From contig CAVPWR010000007.1 of assembly GCA_963709555.1 (NCBI GenBank), positions 1 through 64,000 of the forward strand: 64,000 nucleotides of DNA, given 5' to 3'. The translations under genes and the position numbers were made by a program. The DNA is from Sulfurisoma sp963709555 (GTDB taxonomy: Bacteria; Pseudomonadota; Gammaproteobacteria; Burkholderiales; Rhodocyclaceae). Position 1 is the first letter of the stretch. Every line of letters starts with the position of its first letter. The notes beneath the pieces were generated by a model. That model made no database searches. It saw nothing but the letters and a program-made list of their open reading frames with translations, and was not told the DNA's origin. Of this stretch, positions 53,913-64,000 are shown piece after piece.

Positions 53913-55601
53913 ATGGCTAAAAAGCAGCTCGACCTCGTCTTCCTCTGGCACATGCACCAGCCGGACTATCGCGACCACACCAGCGACGAGTTCGTGCTGC
54001 CCTGGGTGTACCTGCACGCGATCAAGGACTACACCGACATGGCGGCGCACCTCGAGCGCCATCCGGGCGTCCATGCCGTCGTCAATTTCGTGCCGGTACT
54101 GCTCGACCAGATCGACGACTACGTCACCCAGTTCGAGAGCGGAAAATTCCGCGACCCGCTGCTGCGCCTGCTGGCCGAGCCCGACCTCGACCACATCGCC
54201 GCCAGCGACCGCGAACTGCTGCTCGAGGCCTGTTTCCGCAGCAACCACCACACCATGCTGGCGCCCTTCCCGCGCTACCAGCGGCTGCACGATATCTACA
54301 AGACGCTGGAGCGCGAGGGCGAAGCGGCGCTGACTTATCTGTCGGGCGCCTATTTCGCCGATCTGGTCACCTGGTACCACCTGGCCTGGACCGGCGAAAC
54401 CGAGCGCCGTCGCCACCCGCTGCTGGCCGAACTGATGAGCAAGGGCGAAGGCTACAGCCTGGCCGACCGCCAGGGGCTGCTGGCCCTTTTGGGGGGGATG
54501 CTCAAGGGCCTGATCCCGCGCTACCGCCGGCTTGCCGAATCGGGCCGCGTCGAGATATCCAGCACGCCCCACACGCATCCGCTCTCGCCGCTGCTGCTCG
54601 ACTTCGCCGTCGCGCGCGACACCCAGCCCGACGCGCCGCTGCCGATGGCCACCGCCTACCCGGGCGGCCGTTCTCGCGTCGCGGCGCAGATCGAGTCCGC
54701 CTACGCTTCACACCAGCAGCGCTTCGGCCAGCGCCCCGCCGGCATGTGGCCGGCCGAAGGCGCGATCTCGGGGGCGTTCGTGCGCCAACTCGCCGCCGCC
54801 GGCTGCGGCTGGATCGCCAGCGGCGAGGGCGTGCTGCGCAACACCCTGCACCGCGCCAAACACGACGAGCCGCGCGCCGCCTACCACCCGTGGCACCTCG
54901 CCGATGCGCCCGGCATTACCCTGTTCTTCCGCGACGAGCGGCTGTCCGACCTGCTCGGCTTCGAATATTCGAAGTGGCATGGCCAGGACGCCGCACGCCA
55001 CTTCGTCGCCCAGCTCGAGGGCATCATCAAGGACAGTCCCGCGGGCGAGAATCCGGTGGTCTGCGTCATCCTCGACGGCGAGAACGCCTGGGAGCACTAT
55101 CCCTACAACGGTCATTATTTCTTCGAGGATCTCTACGCCCAGCTCGAAGCGCACCCGGCCATCCGCACCACCACCTTCGCCGAGCTGCTGGCGCGCAAGG
55201 AACCGCCGGCGACCGCCCAACTACCGCCGCTGGCGGCCGGCAGCTGGGTCTATGGCACGCTATCGACCTGGATCGGCGACAAGGACAAGAACCGCGCCTG
55301 GGACATGCTCTGCGCCGCCAAGCAGAGCTACGACCTCGTCATGTCGAGCAGTCGCCTCGATGCTACGGAGTCGGCAGCGGCGGAGCGGCAGCTGGCGATC
55401 TGCGAAAGCTCGGACTGGTTCTGGTGGTTCGGCGACTACAACCCGTCGCAGGCCGTCGCCAGTTTCGACCGCCTCTACCGCCGCAATCTCGCCAATCTCT
55501 ACCGCTGCCTCAAGCTGGCACCACCGGCCCAGCTCGACCAGCCCATCTCTGCCGGCTCGGAAACCGCCGAAGGCGGTTCGATGCGCCGCGCCACGCAGTA
55601 A
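53913..55601 (+). CDS. GH57 family glycoside hydrolase 1 (alpha-amylase/glucanotransferase-like)
   Basis: A 562-residue protein beginning LDLVFLWHMHQPDYRD, the HxHQP motif of GH57, followed by RYQRLHDIYKTLE, ISSTPHTHPLSPLLLD, WPAEGAISGAFVRQL (family motif 3 region), and the probable acid LDGENAWEHYPYNG with catalytic aspartate. Signal peptide absent, so cytoplasmic. Acts on glycogen or maltodextrins; exact activity (amylase, amylopullulanase or transferase) not decidable. A seven-G run at 54491-54497 is in frame. Follows glgC by 31 bases. Confidence 0.85.
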   Translation: MAKKQLDLVFLWHMHQPDYRDHTSDEFVLPWVYLHAIKDYTDMAAHLERHPGVHAVVNFVPVLLDQIDDYVTQFESGKFRDPLLRLLAEPDLDHIAASDRELLLEACFRSNHHTMLAPFPRYQRLHDIYKTLEREGEAALTYLSGAYFADLVTWYHLAWTGETERRRHPLLAELMSKGEGYSLADRQGLLALLGGMLKGLIPRYRRLAESGRVEISSTPHTHPLSPLLLDFAVARDTQPDAPLPMATAYPGGRSRVAAQIESAYASHQQRFGQRPAGMWPAEGAISGAFVRQLAAAGCGWIASGEGVLRNTLHRAKHDEPRAAYHPWHLADAPGITLFFRDERLSDLLGFEYSKWHGQDAARHFVAQLEGIIKDSPAGENPVVCVILDGENAWEHYPYNGHYFFEDLYAQLEAHPAIRTTTFAELLARKEPPATAQLPPLAAGSWVYGTLSTWIGDKDKNRAWDMLCAAKQSYDLVMSSSRLDATESAAAERQLAICESSDWFWWFGDYNPSQAVASFDRLYRRNLANLYRCLKLAPPAQLDQPISAGSETAEGGSMRRATQ

Positions 55602-55609
55602 TGGCCCCC

Positions 55610-55690
55610 CACGCTCGCAAACTCGGCTCGCTGCCCCCCACAGAGGGGCAGCGCGTCCCCCTTGGGGCGGCCCGGCGGAGGACGGGCCCC
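55610..55690 (+). repeat. Intergenic GC-rich palindromic repeat, copy C
   Basis: Contains CTCGCTGCCCCCC, a small hairpin, then CCTTGGGGCGGCCCGGCGGA at 55660-55679, identical over 20 bases to 62195-62214. Fills the gap between the two GH57 genes. Confidence 0.6.
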
Positions 55691-55716
55691 ACTTCGATCA
55701 CTACCTCTACTCGTTC

Positions 55717-57735
55717 ATGACCACCCCCATCACCCTGCTTTTCGGCGTGCACGCCCACCAGCCCGTCGGCAACTTCACCGAAGTCATCGACGAGGCGCAC
55801 CTGCGCTGCTACCGCAAGTTCTTCGAGGTTCTCGAGGACTATCCGAAGTTCCGCTTCGCCTCGCACTTTTCCGGCTGGCTGCTCGACGTGCTGGCCGAAC
55901 GCTACCCCGAGGACATGAAGCGCATGGCCAAAATGACCGCGCGCGGCCAGGTCGAGTGGTTCGGCTCGGGCGACTGCGAACCGGTGCTGGCGGCGATTCC
56001 GCACCGAGACCGGGTGACGCAGATCACGACGCTGTCCGACAAGCTGGAAAAGCGCTTCGGCCGGCGGCCCAAGGGCGCCTGGCTCACGGAACGGGTGTGG
56101 GAATCGGCGGTCGTCGCCTCGCTGGCCGAGTCGGGCATCGAATACGTCGCCGTCGACGACTACCACTTCCTCTGCGCCGGCGCCGACCCGGCCAAGCTCG
56201 ACAGTTTCCATACCACCGAGGAATCCGGCCTCGCCCTCGACCTCTTCCCCATCTCCGAGGCCGCGCGCTACCGCTTCCCCTTTTCGCCGGCCGACGAGGT
56301 CGTGGCCTGGCTCGAGGACCAGGCCCGGGCGGGGCAGCGTGCCGCCATCTACTTCGACGACATCGAGAAGTTCGGCATCTGGCCAGAAACCTACGAGTGG
56401 GTGTACGAGAAGGGCTGGCTGGTCAGCTTCATCGAAGGCGTGCTGGCCTCGCCCCTGATCCGCACCGCCAGCTTCGACGAGTTCCACGCCGCCAACCGCA
56501 CCCGCGGCATCGTGTACCTGCCGACCGCGTCCTACATCGAGATGAACGAGTGGACGCTGCCTGGCCCGGCGGCGCGCGAATACCACAGCCTGCTCGAGGA
56601 TGAAAAGGCCGGCGGCCGCTTCGAGCGGCGCAAGCCCTACCTGCGCGGCGGCATCTGGCGCAACTTCTTCTCGCGCTATCCCGAGTCGAACTGGATGCAC
56701 AAACGCATGCTGGGGATCTCCAACCGCTACAACGCGCTGCCGAAGAAGCAGCAGACCCCCGAGCGGCGCGAGCTGCTGCACCGCTGCCAGGCCAACGACG
56801 CTTACTGGCACGGCCTCTTCGGCGGCCTCTACCTGCCGCACCTGCGCCGCGCCATCTGGAACAACCTGCTGGCGCTCGAAGCCGAACTCGACATCCTGGC
56901 GCCGCGCCCGGTGATCGAACAACGCGACCTCGACCATGACGGCATCGACGAGATCGTTCTCCACGGCCACCTGCTGCAGGCGGTGATCCGCGCCGACGGC
57001 GACGCCGCCATCGTCGAGTTCGATGCCTTCGAGCGCGCCCACAACTTCGGCGACACCCTGCGCCGCTACGACGAGGCCTATCACGACAAGCTCGACCAGG
57101 TGGAACAGGCGGCAGCCGAGCACGGCGGCATCGCCTCCGCCCATGATCGTGTCACCTTCATCCACGAAATCCTGCCCGGCGATGCCGATCCCGACACCCG
57201 GCCGCGCAGCCTCTTCCTCGAACAGTGGATCGCCCTCGACGGCAGCGCACGACCGGTCGCCAACTACCAGTTGTCGGAAGTATCGAAGCGCGAGGGCGCA
57301 ACGAGTTTCGTCGCCGAAGTCGACCGCGGCTATGTCACCAAGCACATCGAGGTCTCCGGGCCGCATCTGGCCGTGCGGCTGCGCGGCGAGAACATCTCCG
57401 GCACATTGAGCACCTGCATCAACCTCGCCATGCCGAGCTGCGACGGCTTCCTCGGCCGCTACATCCTGGCGTCGGGCGAGATCCCCGGCGGCTTCGGCGA
57501 TGCGCTCGACCTCGAGCATGCGACGCAACTGACGCTGGAGGATGGCGTGCTCGGCGGCCGCCTGCGCCTCACCGCCTCGCTGCCCGCCCATTTCGCGGCG
57601 CGGGCCCACCGCACGGTGTCGCAGTCCGAGGCCGGATTCGAGAAAGTGATGCAGGCCGTCGAGCTCACGCTTTCGTGGCCGCTGGTCGCCGGCACCGAGC
57701 AGGTGCTGACGCTGGAGTTCGAGCCCCTGGCGTAG
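55717..57735 (+). CDS. GH57 family glycoside hydrolase 2 (4-alpha-glucanotransferase/alpha-amylase type)
   Basis: A 672-residue protein starting TTPITLLFGVHAHQPVGNF. GH57 motifs: HAHQP, GSGDCEPVLAAIPHRD, nucleophile-type segment WLTERVWESAVVASL, YFDDIEKFGIWPETYEWVYEKGW (in parts) and LPTASYIEMNEW. The C-terminal half contains the DUF1925/DUF1926-like beta domains seen in the long glucanotransferase/amylase group. Differs clearly from the upstream GH57 protein, so not a recent duplicate. Start chosen at 55717; no good ribosome site is seen. Probably disproportionates or trims glycogen chains. Confidence 0.85.
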   Translation: MTTPITLLFGVHAHQPVGNFTEVIDEAHLRCYRKFFEVLEDYPKFRFASHFSGWLLDVLAERYPEDMKRMAKMTARGQVEWFGSGDCEPVLAAIPHRDRVTQITTLSDKLEKRFGRRPKGAWLTERVWESAVVASLAESGIEYVAVDDYHFLCAGADPAKLDSFHTTEESGLALDLFPISEAARYRFPFSPADEVVAWLEDQARAGQRAAIYFDDIEKFGIWPETYEWVYEKGWLVSFIEGVLASPLIRTASFDEFHAANRTRGIVYLPTASYIEMNEWTLPGPAAREYHSLLEDEKAGGRFERRKPYLRGGIWRNFFSRYPESNWMHKRMLGISNRYNALPKKQQTPERRELLHRCQANDAYWHGLFGGLYLPHLRRAIWNNLLALEAELDILAPRPVIEQRDLDHDGIDEIVLHGHLLQAVIRADGDAAIVEFDAFERAHNFGDTLRRYDEAYHDKLDQVEQAAAEHGGIASAHDRVTFIHEILPGDADPDTRPRSLFLEQWIALDGSARPVANYQLSEVSKREGATSFVAEVDRGYVTKHIEVSGPHLAVRLRGENISGTLSTCINLAMPSCDGFLGRYILASGEIPGGFGDALDLEHATQLTLEDGVLGGRLRLTASLPAHFAARAHRTVSQSEAGFEKVMQAVELTLSWPLVAGTEQVLTLEFEPLA

Positions 57736-57766
57736 AATCGGACACGAATAAAGGGAAATCAGCATC

Positions 57767-60322
57767 ATGGCCGGCACCCGCTACCTGCTCGAAGTCAATC
57801 CGGAAATCCCGCCGCGGCTGGCCCGGCTCGAGGAGCTCGCCAACAACCTCTGGTACAGCTGGGATCGGCCGACGCGGGCGCTGTTTTCGCGCCTGCACCC
57901 GGCGCTGTGGCGCGCCGTCAATCACAGCCCCAAGGCCTTCCTCAAGCGCATCGACCAGAAGCGGCTGAAAGAGGCGGCCGAAGACCCGATCTTCCTCGGC
58001 ACCATGAACAAGGTGCTGTCGGCGTACGACACCTACGCCCAGATGCACACGCAGATCACGCTGCCTGGCAAGCAGCCGCTGGTGCATACCGACCAGATCG
58101 CCTATTTCTGCACCGAATTCGGCTTCCACGAAAGCCTGCCAATCTACTCGGGCGGCCTCGGCATCCTTGCCGGCGACCACTGCAAGGCCGCCTCCGACCT
58201 GCGCCTGCCCTTCGTCGCCGTCGGCCTGCTCTACCGCCAGGGCTACTTCACCCAGACCATCGACCGCGACGGCCGCCAGGACGCACACTACGGCGACAAC
58301 GATTTCGACGACATGCCGATCGCGCCGGTATTGCGCCCCGACGGCAGCGACCTGAAAGTCAGTACCCACCTGACAGACCGCGTGGTATGGATCAAGGTCT
58401 GGCAGGCCCAGGTCGGCCACGCCCGGCTTTATCTGCTCGATACCGACCTGGCCGAAAATTCCGAGCACGACCGCAACATCGCCCACCGCCTCTATGGCGG
58501 CGACCGCACCACGCGCATCGAGCAGGAGATCGTGCTCGGCATGGGGGGGGTGAAGGCGCTGGCGGAAATGGGCATCCAGCCCAGCGTCTGGCACATCAAC
58601 GAGGGCCATGCCGCCTTCCTCATCCTCGAGCGCATCCGCGGCTTCGTGACCGCCGGCATGCCCTTCAACGCCGCGCTCGAAATCGTCGCCTGCAACACGG
58701 TATTCACCACCCACACGCCGGTTCCGGCCGGTCACGACCACTTCGACGAAGGCATGGTCCGCCGCTACTTCGAGGGTTGCTGCAGCGAGATGGGCTGCGA
58801 CGTCGACGACCTGCTCGGCCTCGGCCGCATCGACAACCAGCGCGACTTCAACATGACCGCGCTGGCGCTGCGCGGCTCGCGCTACCACAACGGCGTCTCG
58901 CGCATCCACGGCGAGGTGTCGGCGCGCATCTGCGCCGAACTGTGGCCGCAGGTGGAGCCGCAGGAAAACCCCATGGACTACGTCACCAACGGCGTCCATG
59001 TGCCGAGCTTCCTCGCCACCGACTGGTACGAGACCTTCGACCGCCATCTCGGCCTCGGCTGGATGCACCGCCTCACCGACCATGGCTGCTGGCAGGGAAT
59101 CCACCGCATCCCCGACCAGGTGTTCTGGAGCATCCGCCAGTCATTGAAGGCGCAGATGCTGCACCTGGTGCGCGCGCGGGTACGCGAGCAGCACACGCGC
59201 AACCACGGCTCCGAGGCCCACCTCGACCGTCTGCTGCGTTTCGCCGACCCGGCCAGCCCGACGGTGCTGACCATCGGTTTCGCCCGCCGCTTTGCCACCT
59301 ACAAGCGCGCCACGCTGCTGTTCCGCAACCTCGAATGGCTGCGCCAGATCCTCTGCAACAACGAGCGGCCGGTGCTGTTCATCTTCGCCGGCAAGGCCCA
59401 CCCGGCCGACGAACCAGGCCAGGCGCTGATGCGCGAGATCCAGGCGGTCGCCAGCCGCCCCGAGTTCGAGGGCCGCATCCTGCTGCTCGAGGGCTACGAC
59501 CTGCACTTGGCGCGCCGGCTCGTCTCCGGCGTCGACGTCTGGCTCAACAACCCGATCTACCCGCTCGAGGCCTCAGGCACCTCGGGCATGAAGGCCGCGA
59601 TCAACGGCGCCCTCAATCTCTCCGTGCTCGACGGCTGGTGGGGCGAGGCCTACGACGGTTCCAATGGCTGGGGCATCAAGCCGGTGGCCGACGCGCTCGA
59701 CCCCGGCCAGCGCGACAGCGAGGAATCGCGCACGCTCTACGAACTGCTGCAGGACAGCGTGGTGCCGCTCTACAACCGCAACACCTCGCTCGGCTACTCA
59801 CCCGAGTGGGTGGCGATGGCCAAGCGCTCAATGGCCACCATCATGCCGCGCTTCAACATGGAACGCATGCTGAAAGAATATGTCGAGAAGTTCTACGCGC
59901 CGGCGTCGGCGCAGTGGCGCAAAGTCTCACCCGACAACTTCGCCGGCATGCGCCAGCTCGCCGACTGGAAGGACAAGGTGCGGACCGCCTGGTCCGGCGT
60001 CAAGCTGCGCCGCGTGGACTCGCCGGTGACCCGCGTGCATTACGGCGAGACGGTGCGCATCGAGGTCGCCGTGCAGCTCAACGGCCTGCGTCCGGACGAC
60101 CTCACCGTCGAGCTTGTCTTCAACCGGCCCAGCGAACGCAACCCGATTCGCGCCAACCGCTTCCGCTTGCAGCAGCACCAGGCGCTGCCCAACGGCGAGC
60201 ACCTGTTCGTGCGCGACCTCACGCCCGAACAGTGCGGCAAGCTCGAGTACCGCGTACGTTCCCATCCGACGCATCCGCTGTTCACCCATCCCCTCGAAAT
60301 GGGAATGATGGCGTGGTTATGA
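57767..60322 (+). CDS. glgP: Alpha-glucan (glycogen) phosphorylase GlgP, GT35
   Basis: An 851-residue PLP enzyme releasing glucose-1-phosphate. Resembles the archaeal/AglP type: IAYFCTEFGFHESLPIYSGGLG-type motif, NEGHAAFLILERI, THTPVPAGHDHF, TIGFARRFATYKRATLL, the segment NPIYPLEASGTSGMKAAING holding the PLP lysine, and a C-terminal beta domain. Good ribosome site AAAGGGAAA. An eight-G tract at 58543-58550 (GMGGVKAL) is in frame. Completes the glycogen breakdown branch. Confidence 0.93.
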   Translation: MAGTRYLLEVNPEIPPRLARLEELANNLWYSWDRPTRALFSRLHPALWRAVNHSPKAFLKRIDQKRLKEAAEDPIFLGTMNKVLSAYDTYAQMHTQITLPGKQPLVHTDQIAYFCTEFGFHESLPIYSGGLGILAGDHCKAASDLRLPFVAVGLLYRQGYFTQTIDRDGRQDAHYGDNDFDDMPIAPVLRPDGSDLKVSTHLTDRVVWIKVWQAQVGHARLYLLDTDLAENSEHDRNIAHRLYGGDRTTRIEQEIVLGMGGVKALAEMGIQPSVWHINEGHAAFLILERIRGFVTAGMPFNAALEIVACNTVFTTHTPVPAGHDHFDEGMVRRYFEGCCSEMGCDVDDLLGLGRIDNQRDFNMTALALRGSRYHNGVSRIHGEVSARICAELWPQVEPQENPMDYVTNGVHVPSFLATDWYETFDRHLGLGWMHRLTDHGCWQGIHRIPDQVFWSIRQSLKAQMLHLVRARVREQHTRNHGSEAHLDRLLRFADPASPTVLTIGFARRFATYKRATLLFRNLEWLRQILCNNERPVLFIFAGKAHPADEPGQALMREIQAVASRPEFEGRILLLEGYDLHLARRLVSGVDVWLNNPIYPLEASGTSGMKAAINGALNLSVLDGWWGEAYDGSNGWGIKPVADALDPGQRDSEESRTLYELLQDSVVPLYNRNTSLGYSPEWVAMAKRSMATIMPRFNMERMLKEYVEKFYAPASAQWRKVSPDNFAGMRQLADWKDKVRTAWSGVKLRRVDSPVTRVHYGETVRIEVAVQLNGLRPDDLTVELVFNRPSERNPIRANRFRLQQHQALPNGEHLFVRDLTPEQCGKLEYRVRSHPTHPLFTHPLEMGMMAWL

Positions 60323-60442
60323 GTTCCCACCCGCCACCGGCCCCCGCCCTCCGCGCGGGAGGAGTGCTGCTTGCTCGCTGCGCTCGGCTGTCACGGGGAG
60401 CGCTGATCAAATCGCATTCTCGCTTGCGGCACCGCTTCCGCA
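60323..60442. other. Intergenic GC-rich stretch before pgi
   Basis: About 120 bases with GCCCTCCGCGCGGGAGGAG-type short palindromes and TCGCTGCGCTCG, weakly like the intergenic repeat family but without the GGGGCGGCCC core. No gene or clear promoter seen; ends in a weak ribosome-site region before the pgi ATG. Confidence 0.35.
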
Positions 60443-62072
<1,630 letters not shown>

Positions 62073-62154
62073 CCCGCCCCCTCCCGGCCTCCCCCGCGCG
62101 GAGGAGGAAACTTACGGCTCGCTTCGCTCGAATATTGTGGGGTGCTTTCATGTT

Positions 62155-62223
62155 GTCCTGTGAGCAGTTTGCGCCTTCGGCGCGTGACGCCTTTCCTTGG
62201 GGCGGCCCGGCGGAAAGGCTGCG
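62155..62223 (+). repeat. Intergenic GC-rich palindromic repeat, copy D
   Basis: Holds GCGCCTTCGGCGC, then CCTTGGGGCGGCCCGGCGGA at 62195-62214, identical to part of copy C. It runs up to the glgA start and supplies the AAAGG that serves as its ribosome site. The stretch 62073-62154 before it has further GC-rich palindromes (CCCCGCGCGGAGGAGG) and nothing else recognisable. Confidence 0.6.
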
Positions 62224-62229
62224 GTGGCC

Positions 62230-63669
62230 ATGAAGGTTCTATTCGCAACCTCCGAGATCGCCCCCTGGGTCAAGACCGGTGGACTGGGCGACGTCGCCGG
62301 TTCGCTGCCGCCGGCGCTGCGGGCGCTGGGGCTGGACGTGCGCGTGCTGGTGCCGCGCTATCCCGCGCTGGCCGAGGCCTTTCCCGACGCCAGGGAAATC
62401 GCCCGGCCGCACTGGCTCGGCGGCCTGCTGCCGCACGCCGTCATTCTCGAAGCCCATGCGCCCGACGGCACGCCGCTGTGGCTGCTCGACTACCCGCCCT
62501 ACTTCAACCGCGGCGGCAATCCCTATCTCGGCCCCGAGGGCCACGACTGGCTCGACAACCACCTGCGCTTCGGCCTGCTCTCGCGCGTCGCCGCCTGGCT
62601 CGGCTCCACCGACAGCAGCCTGGAATGGCATCCCGACATCGTCCACTGCAACGACTGGCAGGCCGGCTTCGCCCCGGTTTACCTGCGCTATCTGCCCGAA
62701 GGCCGGGCGAAGAGCGTGATCACTGTGCACAACCTGGCCTTCCAGGGCCTGTTCGGCCGTTCCGCCCTGGCCGAGCTCGGCCTGCCCGAACACGCGTGGC
62801 ACGTCGACGGCGTCGAGTACTACGGCCGCCTGTCCTTTCTCAAGGGCGGCCTGCGCCACGCCGACTGGATCACCACCGTCAGCCCGACATACGCCGAGGA
62901 AATCCAGACCGATGTCGAAGGCATGGGCCTGGCCGGCCTGCTGCGCTCGCGCGCCGACACCCTGACCGGCATCATCAACGGCATCGACCTGGCCGTCTGG
63001 AACCCGGCGACCGACCCCCATCTCGCCAGCGACTACGACGCGGCGCACCTCGACCGCAAGGCCGCCAACAAGACCGCGCTGCAGAGTGCGCTCGGCCTCG
63101 AGCCGCGCGCCGACCTGCCGCTGCTCGGCATCGTCAGCCGCCTCACCCACCAGAAGGGCCTCGACCTGATCCCGCCGATCGCCGAGGCGCTGCTGGCGCT
63201 GCCTGTGCAGTTCGCGGTGCTGGGCAGCGGCGAGAAGGACCTCGAGCTGGCCTTCCGCCAGCTCGCCGAGAAGCACCCCGGACGCGTCGCCGTGAACATC
63301 GGCTTCAACGAGCCCCTGGCACATCGCATCGAGGCCGGCGCCGACCTGTTCCTGATGCCTTCGCGCTTCGAGCCCTGCGGCCTCAACCAGATGTACAGCC
63401 TGCGCTACGGCACCCCCCCCGTGGTGCGCGCCACCGGCGGGCTGGCCGACACCGTCAGCGACGCCGATGCCACCAAGGACGGCAACGGCTTCGTCTGTGC
63501 CGAAGCCACGGCCGCCGCGCTGCAGGCGACCATCGAACGCGGCATCGCCGCCTGGCGCGACCCGCCGCGCTGGGCCCGCATCCAGAAGCACGCCATGGCG
63601 CGCGACTTCGGCTGGGATGGCCCGGCACGGCAATACCAGGCCCTGTACGAACGGGTGCTGAGCGCGTGA
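62230..63669 (+). CDS. glgA: Glycogen synthase GlgA (ADP-glucose, GT5)
   Basis: A 479-residue glycosyltransferase. N-terminal MKVLFATSEIAPWVKTGGLGDVAGSLP (in parts) contains the KTGGL ADP-glucose motif; also HCNDWQAGFAPVYLR, GIINGIDLAVWNP, GIVSRLTHQKGLDLI and MPSRFEPCGLNQMYSLRYGT with the retaining-GT-B glutamate. An eight-C run at 63413-63420 is in frame. Start at 62230; an upstream frame would run through the repeat. Stop overlaps the folA GTG start. Confidence 0.96.
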   Translation: MKVLFATSEIAPWVKTGGLGDVAGSLPPALRALGLDVRVLVPRYPALAEAFPDAREIARPHWLGGLLPHAVILEAHAPDGTPLWLLDYPPYFNRGGNPYLGPEGHDWLDNHLRFGLLSRVAAWLGSTDSSLEWHPDIVHCNDWQAGFAPVYLRYLPEGRAKSVITVHNLAFQGLFGRSALAELGLPEHAWHVDGVEYYGRLSFLKGGLRHADWITTVSPTYAEEIQTDVEGMGLAGLLRSRADTLTGIINGIDLAVWNPATDPHLASDYDAAHLDRKAANKTALQSALGLEPRADLPLLGIVSRLTHQKGLDLIPPIAEALLALPVQFAVLGSGEKDLELAFRQLAEKHPGRVAVNIGFNEPLAHRIEAGADLFLMPSRFEPCGLNQMYSLRYGTPPVVRATGGLADTVSDADATKDGNGFVCAEATAAALQATIERGIAAWRDPPRWARIQKHAMARDFGWDGPARQYQALYERVLSA

Positions 63670-64000
63670 CGCGTGGGCTGACGGTCATCGCTGCCGTCGC
63701 GAAAAACGGCGTGATCGGCATAGCCAACGCCCTGCCCTGGCGTCTGCCGGAAGACCTCCAGCACTTCAAGGCGCTCACCACCGGCCATGCCGTCCTCATG
63801 GGCCGCAAGACCTGGGAATCGCTGCCGCCGAAATTCCGCCCGCTGCCGGGACGCCACAACATCGTCGTGACCCGGGACAGGAATTACCGCGCCGATGGCG
63901 CCAGCATCGCCCACTCGCTCGGCGAGGCCGTGGCGGTGGCCGCTGCCGGCGACGTCACCCCCTTCGTCATCGGCGGCGCCGAACTCTATCGCCAGGCCCT
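63666..64000 (+). CDS. folA: Dihydrofolate reductase FolA, 5' part (cut by window edge)
   Basis: Starts at GTG 63666 overlapping the glgA stop (TGA). The 111 codons seen read LTVIAAVAKNGVIGIANALPWRLPEDLQHFK, with the catalytic acid in PEDLQHF, MGRKTWESLP for NADPH binding, PLPGRHNIVVTRD and VIGGAELYRQA at the edge. Returns dihydrofolate made by ThyA to tetrahydrofolate. About 50 codons are missing beyond 64000. Confidence 0.93.
   Translation, partial: MTRGLTVIAAVAKNGVIGIANALPWRLPEDLQHFKALTTGHAVLMGRKTWESLPPKFRPLPGRHNIVVTRDRNYRADGASIAHSLGEAVAVAAAGDVTPFVIGGAELYRQA

Overview
The window looks like a chromosomal segment of a GC-rich betaproteobacterium, most like the Rhodocyclales or nearby groups. 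This rests on gene content and synteny (MSHA pilus cluster, bioB-bioC-comF, glyA-nrdR-ribD, pmbA-yjgA-mog, TRAP transporter, glycogen cluster with GH57 enzymes); no rRNA or tRNA is present to fix the taxon. About two dozen single-base frame breaks fall inside otherwise well conserved genes, and some restore each other within one gene. I read most of these as consensus errors of a low-coverage assembly rather than as gene decay, and I annotate the broken genes across their full spans.

Layout. 1-5.1 kb (minus): MSHA minor pilins mshO (cut by the window edge), mshD, mshC and the tip-like mshQ. 5.2-7.3 kb (minus): two very small genes, bioC, bioB. 7.4-9.9 kb (plus): comF and a PglL-type O-oligosaccharyltransferase. 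9.9-20.4 kb (minus): mshE, mshG, a major-type pilin, a decayed second pilin, a UUCG-loop terminator, then mshI, a PilN-like gene, mshJ, mshK, mshL, mshM, mshN. 20.5-24.0 kb: trmL (plus), then gpsA, an SH3 protein, secB, grxC, a rhodanese and an ArsR-family repressor (minus). 24.0-28.8 kb (plus): gpmA, an EnvC-like protein, ctpA, an unknown gene, moeB. 28.8-34.1 kb (plus): a three-gene module of CHASE2-adenylate cyclase, periplasmic FecR protein and exported TPR-CHAT protease. 34.1-37.8 kb (minus): ribD, nrdR, glyA, a histidine phosphatase. 37.9-41.5 kb: TRAP transporter dctQM (plus) facing dctP (minus) across a terminator. 41.6-48 kb: pmbA (minus), yjgA, mog and an orphan MSHA-like pilin (plus), a PilZ-like protein and pepA (minus). 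48.0-64 kb: thyA, glk, a Lys/Ala-rich DUF2934 protein, glgB (minus), then glgC, two GH57 enzymes, glgP, pgi, glgA and the start of folA (plus).

The pilus genes supply assembly ATPase, platform, secretin and pilins. MshE carries two c-di-GMP-binding motifs, and a PilZ-like protein elsewhere in the window may share that signal. The glycogen genes form a full loop from glucose (glk, pgi) through glgC/glgA/glgB to breakdown by glgP and GH57 enzymes, and they sit between thyA and folA, which are usually neighbours. The sulfur-type repressor, rhodanese and glutaredoxin suggest a persulfide-responsive operon.

The most unusual observation is a 17-base core (CGCCAGCGCCGACTTTT, preceded by CCGTN[CT]) occurring eight times with at most one or two mismatches, always inside coding sequence, in both orientations and all reading frames. 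It resembles a DNA uptake or other DNA-level recognition sequence.
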